In this document: in pieces, positions 34,640 to 46,988 of the stretch
How the letters are laid out: each line of letters opens with the position of its first letter
Numbering within the stretch: position 1 is the first letter of the stretch
DNA from: Tetrastigma voinierianum
Lineage: Eukaryota; Streptophyta; Magnoliopsida; Vitales; Vitaceae
NCBI GenBank assembly: GCA_016808115.1
Contig: JAEQBH010006428.1
Span: forward strand, 1-64,000
Direction of reading: 5' to 3'
DNA: 64,000 nt
Position numbers and translations under genes: made by a program
The notes under the pieces: model-generated
Databases searched by the model: none
What the model was told of the DNA's origin: nothing
Seen by the model: only the letters and a program-made list of their open reading frames with translations

Positions 34640-36392
34640 AGAAGATCCACGCACTGCTAAACCTATGGATCTCATTGTCAAGGAACACCAAAATGTCAAA
34701 CAACTGATTAAGCGGCCAATTGAGCAGCAAGTTTCTCATGAAGAAGCAACACTAAGGAGATCTACCAGGGTCATGAATTTAATTATTCCTAGTGATTATG
34801 TAGTGTATTTACAAGAATCGACAGGTAATGTTGGAGTTGAACATGATCTGAAATGTTTAAGTCAGTACTAAGGATTCTAACTTATGGTATGAAACAATGA
34901 AAGCTGAGATGGAATATATGGCATCTAATCGAGCCTCGAATCTCACTGAGTCATTTATCGGGTGTAAAATCATTGGGTGTGCGGGTCTTCAAACCAAGAA
35001 AGACTCAACAGGGAAAACTTTGAGCTACATAAGGCAAGACTCAAGTACCTAAGGGTTTACTCAAAGGGAAGGAATCACTACATGTGTAATCTTTTCTCCC
35101 CGTGGACAAGGAAAATTCACTTCGAGTTATCATGGCTTTAGTAACTCATTTTTATTTCGAGCTATATCATATGGATGTGAAACAACTATTCTTAATGATG
35201 ATCTAGAGGAAGAGGTGTATATGAAAAAAACAACCTCGGCGATTCTCCTCATCAAAGTGAGCATTTTACGTGGCAAGCTTAATAAGCCCATATATGGTTT
35301 AAAACAAGCATCCCAACAACAGATCTTAAGTTCCATGAGGTCATCTCTTCCTTTGGCTTTGAAGATAATGTCATGGATAATTGTATATACCACAAGGTTA
35401 GTAGGAGTTAGATATGTTATCTTGTTTTATACATGGATGATATTTTGCTGGCTACAAATGAATTGGGTACTTTGCATGAGGTGAAGCAATTCCTCTCCAA
35501 AAACATTGATGTGAAAGATATGGGTGAGGCATCTTATGTCATTGCATAAAGATCCATAGGGAAAATCCTCGAGGTTTTGGGTCGGTCTCAAGAAACCTAT
35601 ATCAAGAAGGTTTTAAAGAGATTCCTGATGGAAAAATTGTTCACCCACGCAACTCCCATCGCAAGGATAACAGTCTCGGGCTTTTGTAATTCAAGAAGCT
35701 CAAAGAACGACTCTCATACTGAGCATATGAGAGACATTCCATATGCTTCAGTCGTTGGAAGTCTCGTGTATGCACATGTTTGCACGAGATCGAACATTGC
35801 CTATGTTGTTGGAGTATTGGGTAGATATCAGAGTAATCCAGGGGTGGACCACTAGAAAGCTACAAAGAAGGTCATGAGATACCTTCAAGGAACAAGGGAC
35901 CACATACGATGTACAAATGTGTCGATTACTGAGGTTACAGTTATTCAAATGCTTACTTTGTTAGTCGTATGGACTGAGAAAGTCCACTCGATATATATTC
36001 ATGCTAGCTAGTGGAGCCATATTCGGAGGAGCATGAAGCAAGTATATCGACTTCTACTTCCACTCACTAAGGTCGAGCTCGAGGCCACTACACATGGTGT
36101 TTAGCTGAGGAGTTTCATTATGGTCTGATACTGAACTTATCCAAAGGTCGTCAAGATTTATACTATGATAACATTGTTGTTGCATTTTTATTAAGAATGA
36201 TAAGAGGGAGAGTCGGCGGTTAATACTGACATAAAGTACTTAGCCATCAAGGAACGAGACAAAGAAAATAAAGTGGTCATTAAGAACGTGAGCACAGAGT
36301 TGATGATTGCAGATCCACTAACTAAAGGCATGCCACCAAAGCAATTCAGGGATCATGTAATTGATATGGGACTTTGGTCTAATATTATGTAA
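34640..36392 (+). pseudogene. D1 reverse transcriptase and RNase H pseudogene
   Basis: 34665-34871 is the linker before RT ('EEATLRRSTRVMNLIIPSDY'), shared with D2 near 48075-48165. RT follows in shifting frames: 'LEEEVYMKK', 'LNKPIYGLKQAS' and the active-site box LYMDDILLATN (about 35429-35461). RNase H runs about 35935-36350, with LYYDNIVVAFL and, at the end, MIADPLTKGMPPKQF, which keeps the last catalytic Asp motif. Many stops. It would copy the element RNA into DNA and remove the RNA strand. Confidence 0.8.
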
Positions 36393-36677
36393 TCTCATTT
36401 ATTACATACATGCATTTTCGCTATTAATGAAAACTCCAATTCAAGAGATGTTTCTCATATGGATTTTCACATATTGTTTATTGTAGTTTGAGAAATGCCA
36501 TTAAGTTTAACCCATAATAAACATATAGTTTATTCATAAAGATTAAGGTTGTAATTAAAGAGACATTTATATTGTAATACATGGAAGATAACACTCGCTT
36601 TCATAGGATTTGTCGATATGATTCATATGTTTGCTTCCTTATTAAGGTGAAATTGAATTTACAGCCAAGTGGGAGAA

Positions 36678-37004
36678 TGTTGGTTCATCTTCCTAAACGG
36701 TTGTACTGTATAAGGGTGACCCATAAATTGAAATAAAATATATGAGATTTAATTCAAGAAAGGTTTTGAAACTTAAATCTCTTTTAATTCAGAATAAATT
36801 ACGGGAGTGATGTCGTTGGGTCACTAAGGTTAAATCTCTAAAAGTTTTTTCGGCACCATCATAGAGAGAGATTTTCAAGCACCAGAAGATCTCAACGAGC
36901 CTCCTTCTATAGTCTTCCCTTTCCGACAATAGTTGGAGGTAAGATCTAAAAGCTTCTACATCCTTTTGATTTATGTGTATCTGCTTATTTTTTTGTAATT
37001 CACA
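36678..37004 (+). repeat. 3' LTR of D1
   Basis: TGTTGGTTCATCTTCCTAAA follows the polypurine tract CAAGTGGGAGAA (36666-36677). The end is near TTCACA, before AT-rich hAT sequence. Confidence 0.75.
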
Positions 37005-37280
37005 AAATGAAAATATCAATATATTTATATTATATTTGAAACTTGATAATATCAAAAATGAAAATCATATCATTTATTTTTAATAAAAAATTAAATTAGA
37101 TTATATATATTTAAAAATCATATTAAATTAGTTTAAATGTATTTTTAGATTTATTAAAAATATAATTTATATATTTATGACATCACCGATTCAACCACGG
37201 TTCAACCACCGGTTTGATCAATAAACCATGAACTAATAACTTTTTCGGTTCGATGACAGGTCTAGTTTTTAAAACATTCG
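37005..37280. mobile_element. Right part of a hAT-type element
   Basis: An AT-rich interior is followed by AACCACCGGTTTGAT-like subterminal sequence and a GTTTTTAAAACATT(C)G terminus, the reverse complement of the hAT ends seen nearby. It probably pairs with 24490-25127, with the copia cluster inserted between them. Confidence 0.5.
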
Positions 37281-37341
37281 ATAAGATTTACAATTAAGAA
37301 TTATTTGAGAACTATTAATCAGACTTCTCTACTATAGTGGC

Positions 37342-37668
37342 TGTTAATTTCTCATCCGTTAAGGAGCATATATTTCATTAAGGCTAATTAAGACAGAAAT
37401 TCAAATATTCAAACTGGTCCATATGTTCCATATGTTTGGTTCTTAACGATGCCCAATTAATTCGGAGGTTATCTTGGAAACCTCTATATAAGGAACGTAA
37501 TCATAACGCCTGGGGTCATCACCGCTCACTCTTTACATTGGAAGAATGCCACCATCATTCTTGAGGAGTAAGAGCACGTAAAGTCCATAGCGCACTCTTC
37601 CCGCAATGTTCGAGGTCGATTTTGTCTTCGTTTCCTTTTAGTTTACTACAAACTAATTTATCTTAATA
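37342..37668 (+). repeat. 5' LTR of D2
   Basis: Aligned to 50035-50387: shared CATCCGTTAAGGAGC, AACCTCTATATAAGGAACGT (TATA box about 37490) and GTTGAGGTCGATT-like end. The edge is set by the primer site TTTGCATCAGAGCC. Confidence 0.82.
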
Positions 37669-38790
37669 TTTGCATCAGAGCCACGTATGGCATCTATCTC
37701 GCAATTTATTGGAAAATCTATTTTCAAATTTCCTTTTTTCCATATTTTCATGTTTTGTATATAGAGACTCTGAATAAAATATCTTTTTTTATTTTTAAAA
37801 ATTGTGCACATTAGGTGCATCGAATTTGGATTGTGTTCTTGTTAAATGATATCCAAAATATATGTTTTCCTTTCTAGTTATAGTTTGATTAGGGAATTTA
37901 TTATTATAATTATAGTTTCTTCTCATGGAAGTTTTCTATTTTAAGAGAAAAAATTTTCTCGTCGATGTCGCCATATTCGGGCTACAATCTGGTGGTGGCC
38001 TAATTGGTCGCGGTACCCTTTTATGCCTCTAGTGGCCTCGTTTTGGGTATGTGCACTTTTTTGTAATTTATTCTGGGCCCCAAGGACATTATGGAACTAG
38101 AAAAATGGCCAAAAAAAAAAAAACATATAATTGATTTGAACCCCCAAACCTTTTACTTATTTTGTTCCCTCTCTGCTACTAGGCTAGAAGCCTATTTCTT
38201 TTTTATTTAATGTTGGTATCTTTTACCTACATATACTAGTTAAAATGTGTTGTATTTATCAATTATTTGTTTGTATAATATTTATTATTTATTGTGCATG
38301 TAACATTAATTGAATAATTTTCTTATTCTTCAAGTTGCTATATGTTAGTGACCAATAAATTTTATCGATTAATAGTAGCATGTCGACTCAATAAAATTTT
38401 ATGTTTAGGATGATCACTTTGCAACATAACTATGATTAATTTAGAAAAGATTTAGTTACAATTTTCTGATAATTGTGATAAAAATATTGGATTATAATTT
38501 CACCCTGCCCATCTAATTGAGAATAGGAACATAGTCCAATAATTTTATCATAAGGAATAATAGGCTTAAACATAATTGCATGGGACTTTAGCCCATAGGC
38601 AATTCTTATGTTCCCTGTGGTCATTCCCAAATTCGTTAAACATAGCATTTATGTGGACTTTAACCCATGTGCAAGTCCCTTATGTCTAAATATTAATCTT
38701 CGTAGCGTGTTACATTAGTTCACCTACATTAAGTTTATAGCCTCAAAACATTATTGATAATATTTTCTTTCATGTCGCTACTCCACCTGC
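37669..38790 (+). other. D2 primer site and leader
   Basis: Non-coding, AT-rich. It parallels parts of the D1 leader (for example TGCATGTAACATTAATTGAA near 38295 against the D1 sequence near 27444). No gene is seen. Confidence 0.6.
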
Positions 38791-39600
38791 TAAACTACTA
38801 TGGTATTAAATTAGAAATCTTAAATTTAAGGGAGATAACTATAAGGTCTAGATAGAGAGAAAGAGAGTCTTACTCCAATTAGGGTGTATGGACTTTGACT
38901 ATGCTAAGGAAGAATGAGCACCGATTACTATAGCTGTACTCAACACCTGCATGTTGTGAGACTTTACAAACAGTGGGAGAGGTCCAACCCCCTCTCCATT
39001 ATGTTCATAAAGAAACACATATTTGCTGGCATATGTGTCTCAATTAAGAGCATGTCAAAGTCAGGGATCTACTAAAGGCGATAGATGAGAAATTTGTTAA
39101 ATATGATCAATCCATTGCTAGCACTTTGATAATTCAGCTCTCGTCCTTAAGGTTTGCTGGAATTAGAGGATTGCGTGATCATATCATCTGCATGATGGCC
39201 ATTTCGGCTCAATTGAGTGTTTAGAAGTATCCATGTCCGAGTCATTAATTTCTTGTTCACTACATCTTGGCACTCACTCCCTATCAGTCCATTCATATTC
39301 ATAACACCTTACAAGGATGAATGGTCAATTATTGAACTCTTGACCATGTGTGTGCAAGAGGAGGAGCGACTGCTTATGGAACAAGGGGAGAAAGTGTTTT
39401 TCACTATTCCTAGTAATGAAAGGAAGAATAAGCCTAAGAACAAGGGAAAGGGCAAGGTCCAACCTGGGCGTGCGCATCAAGAAGGAGTCCACGCGGTTTC
39501 TATCAGAAAAGAAAGGGCATTACGAAGAAGTGCTACATGAAGTACAAAGTTTGGCTTGAAAAGAAAGGTATTTCGTTTTCTTTCATATGTTATGAATTAA
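38790..39600 (+). pseudogene. D2 gag pseudogene
   Basis: Copia Gag blocks can be read in order: 'RVLLQLGCMDFDYA' region (38855-38900), 'GRGPTPSPLCS' register-shifted, 'LSSLRFAGIRGLRDH' and 'ICMMAISAQLS' (39140-39215), and the open stretch 39217-39540 with 'DEWSIIELLTMCVQEEERLL' and a Lys/Asn-rich 'RKNKPKNKGKGK' nucleic-acid-binding tail. A CCHC knuckle would be expected next, but only remnants (GHYEEV, CYELN) are seen. Gag would coat the RNA. Stops are present before 39217. Confidence 0.75.
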
Positions 39601-40028
39601 ATTTCACAAATGTTAATCATAACACTTGGTTGATCGACTCTAGTTCAACAATCCATATTTTAAATACCTTGCAGTGGTACGAAAACCTCGTAGCCGTGTG
39701 TCATGAGTGACATCCATTTAGAAATAGGTCAAGCTCACATGTGGAAGCCATCGACACTTGCAGTTTGGAGTTTTTGAATGACTTTATTTTTTAATTGGAG
39801 AAGACCTTCTATGTTCCTAGTTTTTCTAGGAATTTAATTTCAATTTCAGCTCTTGTAACTTTTGGAAACTTCTGTAACTTTTTGGATACTTGTTTTAATT
39901 TTTTAATAAAACAGGTTATTGGGTACTGTGAGGTCTCTCATTTAGTAATTTGTAAGATAATAATTTTATAACTCATTAAGTTTAAGTACTAAAATTAAAA
40001 GCAATGTTATGTTCGAAGAATCGTCCTA
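39600..40028 (+). pseudogene. D2 protease region, cut by E
   Basis: 'NTWLIDSSSTIHILNTLQW' stands where copia protease has the catalytic DSG box; here it reads DSS. 'LEKTFYVPSFSRNLISISAL' follows, which is the standard end of the copia protease domain. The frame is interrupted at 40028/40029 by E and resumes at 46989. Confidence 0.75.
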
Positions 40029-41950
40029 TGATAGGGTGTGAATCTTGTTACCATTTAAAGTATGATTTTCTTATGTGTTTTATGCAACATAAATACTAGA
40101 TTTGCACCAATATTTTATAAGAAAGCTCTCTAATCCCCATTTGCTTGGTGTTTTGAAGGATTAGGAAGAAAATGAAACAAGTTTCTTTATTTAAAGTGTT
40201 GTAGCTGCAACAAGCTACCTCATAGTTAGTATGACAAGTACATTTATATGAGCTATGTATTCCTTGAAACTAGTTTTCTTGATTGCTTGTAAGAAGGATT
40301 CGTAACCCTCAAACTAACTAATCAATACTCTTGACCTGATTCTTGATCAAGCAAAGTGATAGAAGAAATCAAGTGAAGAGGAAGTCACTGGATCTACAAT
40401 GGGCCATTTATCTAATGAAGTGGTTCACCACTATGAAGGAGTGCTTGCCACAAATAAGCTCAAGTCAAGAACATGTAGCCCCGTTCACGACAATGAAGGA
40501 ACATAATCACATGCTGGAAGCAAATCACCACTCAGGAAGGAAAGGTCACGCAGTTGAAGCCCAAGCAAGCAAAGATGAAGCCTGGGTTTGCTCGGGCCGC
40601 AAAGGATACCTTTGTAGCAACAAAGAGGTGTTCACCTTCACAAGCTATCTTTTTACCGCAGCGACGGGAGGCTAGATTAGAAGGGTGACATGTGGCTTTC
40701 TTACACAACGAAGAAGCCTTCACGCAACGAAGAACGGCGAGCCAGAGCAGTAAACTCGATTTTTGAGCCCATGATCGCCCATTTCCAAGGCATGAAATAG
40801 TAGTTCTTTAGACTTGTCGAGGGTTCTGATTTTCGAGGGAGAATACCTCCTGGGTTTTTCTCTTCTTCTTGAACCAATTTAGGGTTTCTGATTTTGGTTT
40901 ATTCTTACTTTGAATTTGGTGTAATATTGGAAGAATCCATCAACTAGAGGATCTCATTCAACCTTGAGCCGATTTTGAGCATTTCTCACCTCATACTGCT
41001 TTGTTTCTCTAACTCTTACTCTCATCTCATCTCTTTCATTATTATGGATGTAATAGACATGATTTTGATAGATTTGTGGGTTGTAATGAGTAGCGAAACT
41101 TTCCTCTATGATGATTTTGTGAATTCATGCTTGTGTGGATGCTAGTTGGTGTAGTTTTCAAGATTATTATGGTTTTAACTAATTAATCCATAATGAGTCA
41201 GTCTTCACTCCCATACTAGGGGCATCCTAGGTGACTCTTGGATGACGCCCTAAAATTTGGTCCTCGTTTTTAAGGTGATGTATTAGTTAATTGAAATACC
41301 ACTAACTCTAATCAAAGAAGTCTAGGGAAATCAGGAATTGCCTTAGTACTAGATGGATTTCAATAGAGTAAAGACCATCTCAACATTAAGTGAGGACCAT
41401 GGACCGAGAGGTGATTGATCCGAGCGTAGTCCGGGTAGTCCTATTGTATGGACCGAGAGGTGACCAATAGGATTCTCAAGGAAAGAATTGCCTTATAAAA
41501 GTATCTCATTTAATGACCTAGATGGATCGAAAGGAGAATAGGCAGTTGGTGTGAGAAATTGAGGAGAGACACAAAAGTGTAAACCTCATATCGTGTTCCT
41601 TGGACATGCATAAGTGTACGTTCACTCAATCAACGGTTAATGAATATAAACCATAAATGCACCAATGGAGACAATCAACCTTGGTATCTTTCCTTGAGTT
41701 ATATCTCTGATATTATCCCATTCCTTGTGAGTGGACATTGATCATACCCTATTTTGTTTTGCTTTATTTTGTTCTTATTTTAGATTAGAAAACATTCTCC
41801 CCAAGTTATCGAGTTGCTCAAATAGTGAACGACTCCAGTAGCCAGGGTACTTAATCCTCTCTAAAACCACACCTTCCCTGTGGGATTGATACGTAGACTT
41901 TTGGTCCACTATTATATTACTGCATAATTCAGCTTATAGAAATCATTACA
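40029..41950 (+). repeat. 5' LTR of E
   Basis: Collinear with 45226-46988. It contains worn copies of the TTCACC..GGTGAA palindrome family (40420-40680). The TATA box of the 3' LTR is changed here to GCATGAAATAG (about 40792). Confidence 0.82.
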
Positions 41951-41956
41951 TGTTTT

Positions 41957-41974
41957 TGGCGCCGTTGCCAGGGA
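41957..41974 (+). other. Primer-binding site of E
   Basis: TGGCGCCGTTGCCAGGGA, six bases after the 5' LTR, is complementary to the 3' end of plant tRNA-Asp with at most one change. It is the best preserved primer site in the window. Confidence 0.8.
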
Positions 41975-42143
41975 CGATTTGGTGTTTGGATTGATATTTT
42001 GGCAAAAGAGAAGTTTGCTAATTTGAGCAAAAATTTTATTTCCCTATTTTCTTTTGTTTCTAATTTGGATTTTGTATACTCCTTTTTTTTCTTTTTTTTC
42101 TTTTTTTTTCTTTTTTGTATTTTTCCTCTAGGTGCTAAGCATA

Positions 42144-43376
42144 ATGCCAAACAAAGAGATAAATGAGCTCTTTTACACCCTCTAGAGAGAATTTTCTTCT
42201 CGAGCAACCCGAATAGTACCTACATGGGAAGATATTGTCACAAGGCAAGCACAAACCTCCACGAGCCAATGTTTCATAATTTTGAAACTACTCTTCATAA
42301 CAACGCTGGAAGTTACTTCTCCCAACCCCACTACTAAGCATGCCAAGTTACTATCACAAGCTAGATACAAGACAATTTCTCTATGGCCATCCAATTATGC
42401 AAAGTCAAGGAAGTTCAAGTTCTTATAATCAAGAGCACCCGAAACCATCTAATGAAGAGCTATTCCTTGTATCAAGGAAGAAATTAAAAGAGATAATGAG
42501 GCTCTACCAATACGGCCAATTATGGAAACCAAGATGGGCACCAACATGATAACCAACATTGGCACCAATTCGAAAAATCTCAATCGAGAAATGTATGTTA
42601 TCATGGAAGGAATGGTAATACAAGCTCAAGAATTAGATAAAAAAATTAAGGGAACAATCTTCAAGGCAACTCCCGAGCGACATAAAGAATGATGACATAC
42701 AGGAGTGTGAAAGCATATCTTTGAGCCTTGAAAATGAACTTTCGGGCCCAACATTGGATGAGGACAAGAACACAATAGAATGTGACAAAATGCCTTTGGT
42801 CCTTGAGGGAGAATTGCAAGACCCGACATTTGCTGAGAAGAATGAGCTTGCTATTGACGAAGAGCTATTATTGAAAGAGAAGCAAGTTGAGAAGAAACAT
42901 CTGGAGCTAATAATTGATTTTTTTTTTGTTGGGGTTGAAGAGTTCAATTTCCCCATAGAGTCTTTGACTTTTGGCATGGATCAGGACCGACAAGTCTCAT
43001 TTACAAAAAAGCCTTCCATTGCCACAAGTTGTGGATACATGCTGAACATTTAGGAAATGACACTCCTGGCTGTGAGGAAAATGAAGTTCACCTCCATCAA
43101 AGCATACCACTAATGGATGAAGAAACGAGGGCATGCATGAAGATTGAGAGTTCATTTGCGCTCATTAAGGAGCAAGCACTTATAATCCTTCAAGAGCACA
43201 CTCTTGAAGGATACAAATTTGAGGCCAACTCTTTTCCCACCAAAGAGTTGGTATTTGAGCTTTTATCGCCTATTCCGGAGATGGAGAAGTTCATCCTCAT
43301 AAGTGATGAGGATGAAGAGGGATTATTGGCCATGATGGATAAAGGGCCAGCTAAAGCTCTCGGACTTCCACAATGA
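42144..43376 (+). pseudogene. Single ORF region of E, acidic protein of unknown function
   Basis: I do not recognise this protein. A likely start is ATG 42144 (MPNKEINELFYTL then a stop). Open pieces follow at 42340-42549, 42721-43053 and 43029-43376. The pieces are rich in Glu, Asp, Leu and Lys (for example LPLVLEGELQDPTF-like and EKQVEKKHLELII) and end in EEGLLAMMDKGPAKALGLPQ. It is followed by about 1.85 kb of non-coding sequence to the polypurine tract. No zinc knuckle, protease or YxDD motif is visible. By position just after the primer site it stands where gag would be, but sequence support for Gag is lacking. Frameshifts suggest it is dead here. Confidence 0.4.
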
Positions 43377-45225
43377 GCTCCAGCGACTCTAAAACGTGAG
43401 CGTACTTCGAGGTACCCTCAAGCAAAATAAGGATTTTTATCCATTTAGTAATTTAGTTTTTTTTTTTTAGTTATTTTTAGCATGTGTTGCATGTTGATTT
43501 TATTTTAAGTATTTATTTGGTTTTTTCTTTTCAGGACATTGAAGTTGATTCTTATTGAGGGAGTTTCATCAAGACCCACCTCAACCCGAGCCCAATGATG
43601 GGAGTTCTCTATTCCTAATCTTTCATATTTAATACATTGAGGACAATGCATATTTTAAGTTTGGGGTATTGGGGGGTGTCCCTTTGTTTAAAATTTTTCC
43701 AACAGCTTCATTTATCCTATTTTTAGTGTTTTCTTTTTGTTGCTTATGTGTTTTAGTTGCTTGTATATGTTTTCGGTTTTTTAGATTAAAATTTTCATTT
43801 TTAGTGTGTTTTGTTTTTTAGTTGAGCTTATTTTGGGATTAATTATGATGTCTATGATGAATAATGAATGAATTTTCTTTTACATGAAGAAAATAAGAGA
43901 TATTTGAACTTGAAGCATAATGGTTTGACCTTGTAGTTGACTATTTAGACTAAAGTTCTTATCAATTTGAGCACAAGTCATGTACTTTTATAGTCAATTT
44001 TGCTTGGTTTAGAGAAGAATTAGGTGAATATCATTCTAAGTGATCTCTAAAGATTCTAGAACTTGTTCAATTATCACTTGAGGCGATCCTTAGACCAAGA
44101 CAATTAGGAAATGATTTAGGCCATCCTTGGACCAAATTTCTGAGCCTTTCTAACTAACCTTTTTATGCAAATATCCATAGTCACCAAAATTGAGTCATAT
44201 TAGCCATTTTCTTTCAAGAAAAGCCAAGAATTAGCCCTTTTAACCTTTGTGTTGAAGGCCCTTCAGTCAAAATCCCATGTTTACCCTAATATGTAAGTTT
44301 CCAATGTTATATCTCAGAATACGTAGTGTGAATTAAGAGTTTGTTGAATTGGGTATGCTTTGAATGGAAATCAAAAGAGGTTTGGGATAGAAAAAGAAAT
44401 TAAAAAAAAAAGTAAAAAAGAGAGAAAAAGAAAGAAAAAGAAAGAATAAAGTAGGGAGGAGTAAGATTGGCCTCATACCCTAAGGCTAACTAGTCTAGGA
44501 GTTACTAACCTAAAGCTTGTTACATGGGGTAGGTAGAAAGCTTAATGGGTCACATCGTGACCACTGCGCCTTGTAATATGAAAAGTAAAGCTCTTGGTAT
44601 TCTTGTTAAAATGGTGAAAATCATGCAAGTTTGAGGGAGCTATGAGATAAAAAGAAGCAATAAGTTAAGTTTGGGGGGAAAGCTTAGGAGGCTAATTAAA
44701 AAGAAGGAAATATGCAAAATGATGAACAATTAGTGGACAAAAAAGGAAAATGTGTATGTTTTGGGTAAACTAAAGCCTAAATGATCTATTTAACTACCCT
44801 TACCTAAGCCATACACTACAAGCTATATAAAGACCTAATTGATCCTAAGAGTTATGTATAGCATACATTAGTGGAGAGTGATATGCCCAACAAGCATATG
44901 GAGTCTTACACACTCACCATGTGAGTGAGAGATCCCCATTCCACTTATGATCATCTAATTCCATCCAAACTACAACTGACTAGAGAGGGGAAGACTACAC
45001 ACACACTTGAGAACTTTGGTTTAGATTGTTCAACTCATGGCCAATCTATTATTTTTGAAAAAGGCTATCTCGAAGTTTTCTTTATGTTGTATGAAGGTTA
45101 GATCCTTGAGGCAACTTATTATATATTATCCTAATTTCATGCTCGACATGTTTGTTAGTTTTGAATAAGGAATATGAGTAGTTTCTTTGGTTGACTACTA
45201 GCAAAATGTTAAGTTTTGGGGTATT
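43377..45225 (+). other. 3' non-coding interior and polypurine tract of E
   Basis: No gene. An A/G-rich low-complexity block lies at 44396-44450. Short matches to the element A interior occur around 44108. The tract AAGTTTTGGGGTATT (45211-45225) ends it. Confidence 0.6.
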
Positions 45226-46988
45226 TGATAGGTGTGAACCTTGTTAACGTTTATAGTATGATTTCATGTGTTTATGTAAATACAAACAGTAGATTCACAC
45301 CAATATCTTATAAGAAAAATCTAATCCCCCATTTGCTTATGTTTTGTAGGATTGGAAGGAAAATCAAGCAAAGTGATAGAAGAAATCAAGTAAAGAGGAA
45401 GTTGCTGATCTGTAGTAGTTTTCTTACCGCGGTGAAGAGGTTCGCCACTACGGAGGAGCGCTTCACCATAGTGAAGCTCAAGTCAAGAAATACAGTATCC
45501 TTGGGTTTGCCGCAGCGAAAGAATATGCTCGCCGCGGTGAAGTAGTTTTCCACTACGAAGGAAACACTTCGATGCGCTGGGGCTTCAAGCAAGCAAAGAT
45601 GAAACTCCGAAGCCCACCAAGTAAAGAAAGAGGTTCGCCACAGGGAAGAGGTTCGCCGCAACGAGGCAAGGAGCATAGATCATAAGGTGACACGTGGAGC
45701 CATTACAAGGAAACGACTCTGCCAGAGTAAAGAAACTTCGATTTTTGAGCCCATCATTGGCCCATTTTCCAAGGCATATAAATAGTAGTTCTTTAGACTT
45801 GCTGAGGGTTCCGATTTTAAGGGAGACTACCCTCCTTAGGGTTTTTCCTCTCTTCTTCTCGAATCCAATTCTAGTGGTTCAGTGGATTTTCATGATTCTT
45901 ACTTCGATTTGTCAGAATATTGAAGAATCCATCAACTAGAGGATCTCATTCAACCTTGGAGCTGAGTTTGGAGCATTTCTCATCTCATATTCATTTTGTA
46001 TCTCTAACTCTTACTCTTATCTCATTTCTTTCATTATTATGGATGTAATAGACATGATTTTGATAGATTTGTAGGTTGTTAAGAGTAGCTAAACTTTCCT
46101 CTATGGTTGATTGTTTAAATTGATGTGTGATTTATATATCTTTATGATTTTGTGAATTCATGTTTGTGTGGATGTTAGTTGGTGTAGTTCTTAGAATTAT
46201 TACTTTTGCTTTAACTAATTAATCCATATTTCGAGAGTTGGGTCTTCGATCCCCATACTAGGCATCCTTTTAGTGACACTCTCGATTACGCCCCTAAACT
46301 CTAGTCCCAGTCTCTTAAGGTATGAATTAGTTAACAAATACTAACTAACCTTAAATTCAAAGAAGTCTAGGAATCAGAATGCCTAGTACTAGATGGATTT
46401 CATTAGGAGTAGCAACATTCAAAGATTATGTGATGATTGTATGGATCGAGAGATGATCAATCCAAGCGTAGTCCGTAAATTCCATTGTACGGGCCGAGAG
46501 GACCACAAGGATCAAGGAAAGAACCCACTTATAAAAGTATCACATTTAATGACCTAGATGGATCGAAAGGAGAATAGGAGTCAGGTGAGAAATTAAGGGA
46601 GACACTAAAGTGTAAACCCCAGCGTCATGTTCCTCGATACATAAGTGTGACGCTTCACTCAATCAACTAATGAATATAAACCAAAAATCTGCATCAATGG
46701 AGACAATTAACCCTAGTATCTTTCCTTGAGTTATATCTCCAATACTATACCATTCCTTGTGAGTGGACATTGATCACACTCTGTTTTGTTTTGCCATATT
46801 TTGTTCTTATTTTAGATTAGAAAACATTCTCCCCAAGTCATCGTAGTCACTAAATAAAGGAATGACTCTAGTAGCTCCGGGTAATTAATCCTTCGCTTAA
46901 AAACCACACCTTCCCTGTGGGATCAATATCTGGACTTTTGGTCTACTATATTAGTTGTATGACCCGTGTGCTTACGGAAATCATTACA
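45226..46988 (+). repeat. 3' LTR of E with palindrome cluster and TATA box
   Basis: It starts TGATAGGTGTGAACC. A cluster of palindromic units lies at 45425-45665: TTACCGCGGTGAA, TTCACCATAGTGAA (45462-45475), TTTGCCGCAGCGAAA, CTCGCCGCGGTGAAG and others. The TATA box GCATATAAATAGTAG (core 45777-45785) lies about 110 bp after them. The rest is AT-rich. Confidence 0.8.

Larger units (their letters stand above)
25437..37004 (+). mobile_element. Element D1: Ty1/copia retrotransposon with internal deletion and two nested insertions
   Basis: The LTRs are 25437-25797 and 36678-37004 (TGTTGGTTCATCTTCC starts). The primer site TTTGGTATCAAAGCC (about 25798) resembles the initiator-Met tRNA type. The polypurine tract AAGTGGGAGAA precedes the 3' LTR. 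The leader holds a hAT element (26507-27205). The gag holds F (28201-34195). The coding order is gag, then a jump straight to the pre-RT linker, RT and RNase H. Protease and integrase are missing, so D1 is a deletion derivative of the D2 family. Confidence 0.8.
40029..46988 (+). mobile_element. Element E: non-autonomous LTR element with tRNA-Asp type primer site
   Basis: LTRs 40029-41950 and 45226-46988 start TGATAGG and end ATCATTACA. The primer site TGGCGCCGTTGCCAGGGA (41957-41974) is the tRNA-Asp type used by Athila-like elements. The polypurine tract AAGTTTTGGGGTATT precedes the 3' LTR. Flanks TCCTA (40024-40028) and CCTTA (46989-46993) fit the target site in D2 protease/pre-integrase. 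The 3.3 kb interior has one broken ORF region (42144-43376) with no match I recognise and no pol. The shared GGAAATGATTTAGGCCATCC links it to element A. Confidence 0.82.

Noticed and set aside
24490..37280. A single hAT element spanning the copia cluster, treated as proven
   Set aside because: The two ends look alike, but the flanking eight bases do not match, so I report halves instead of one bordered element.
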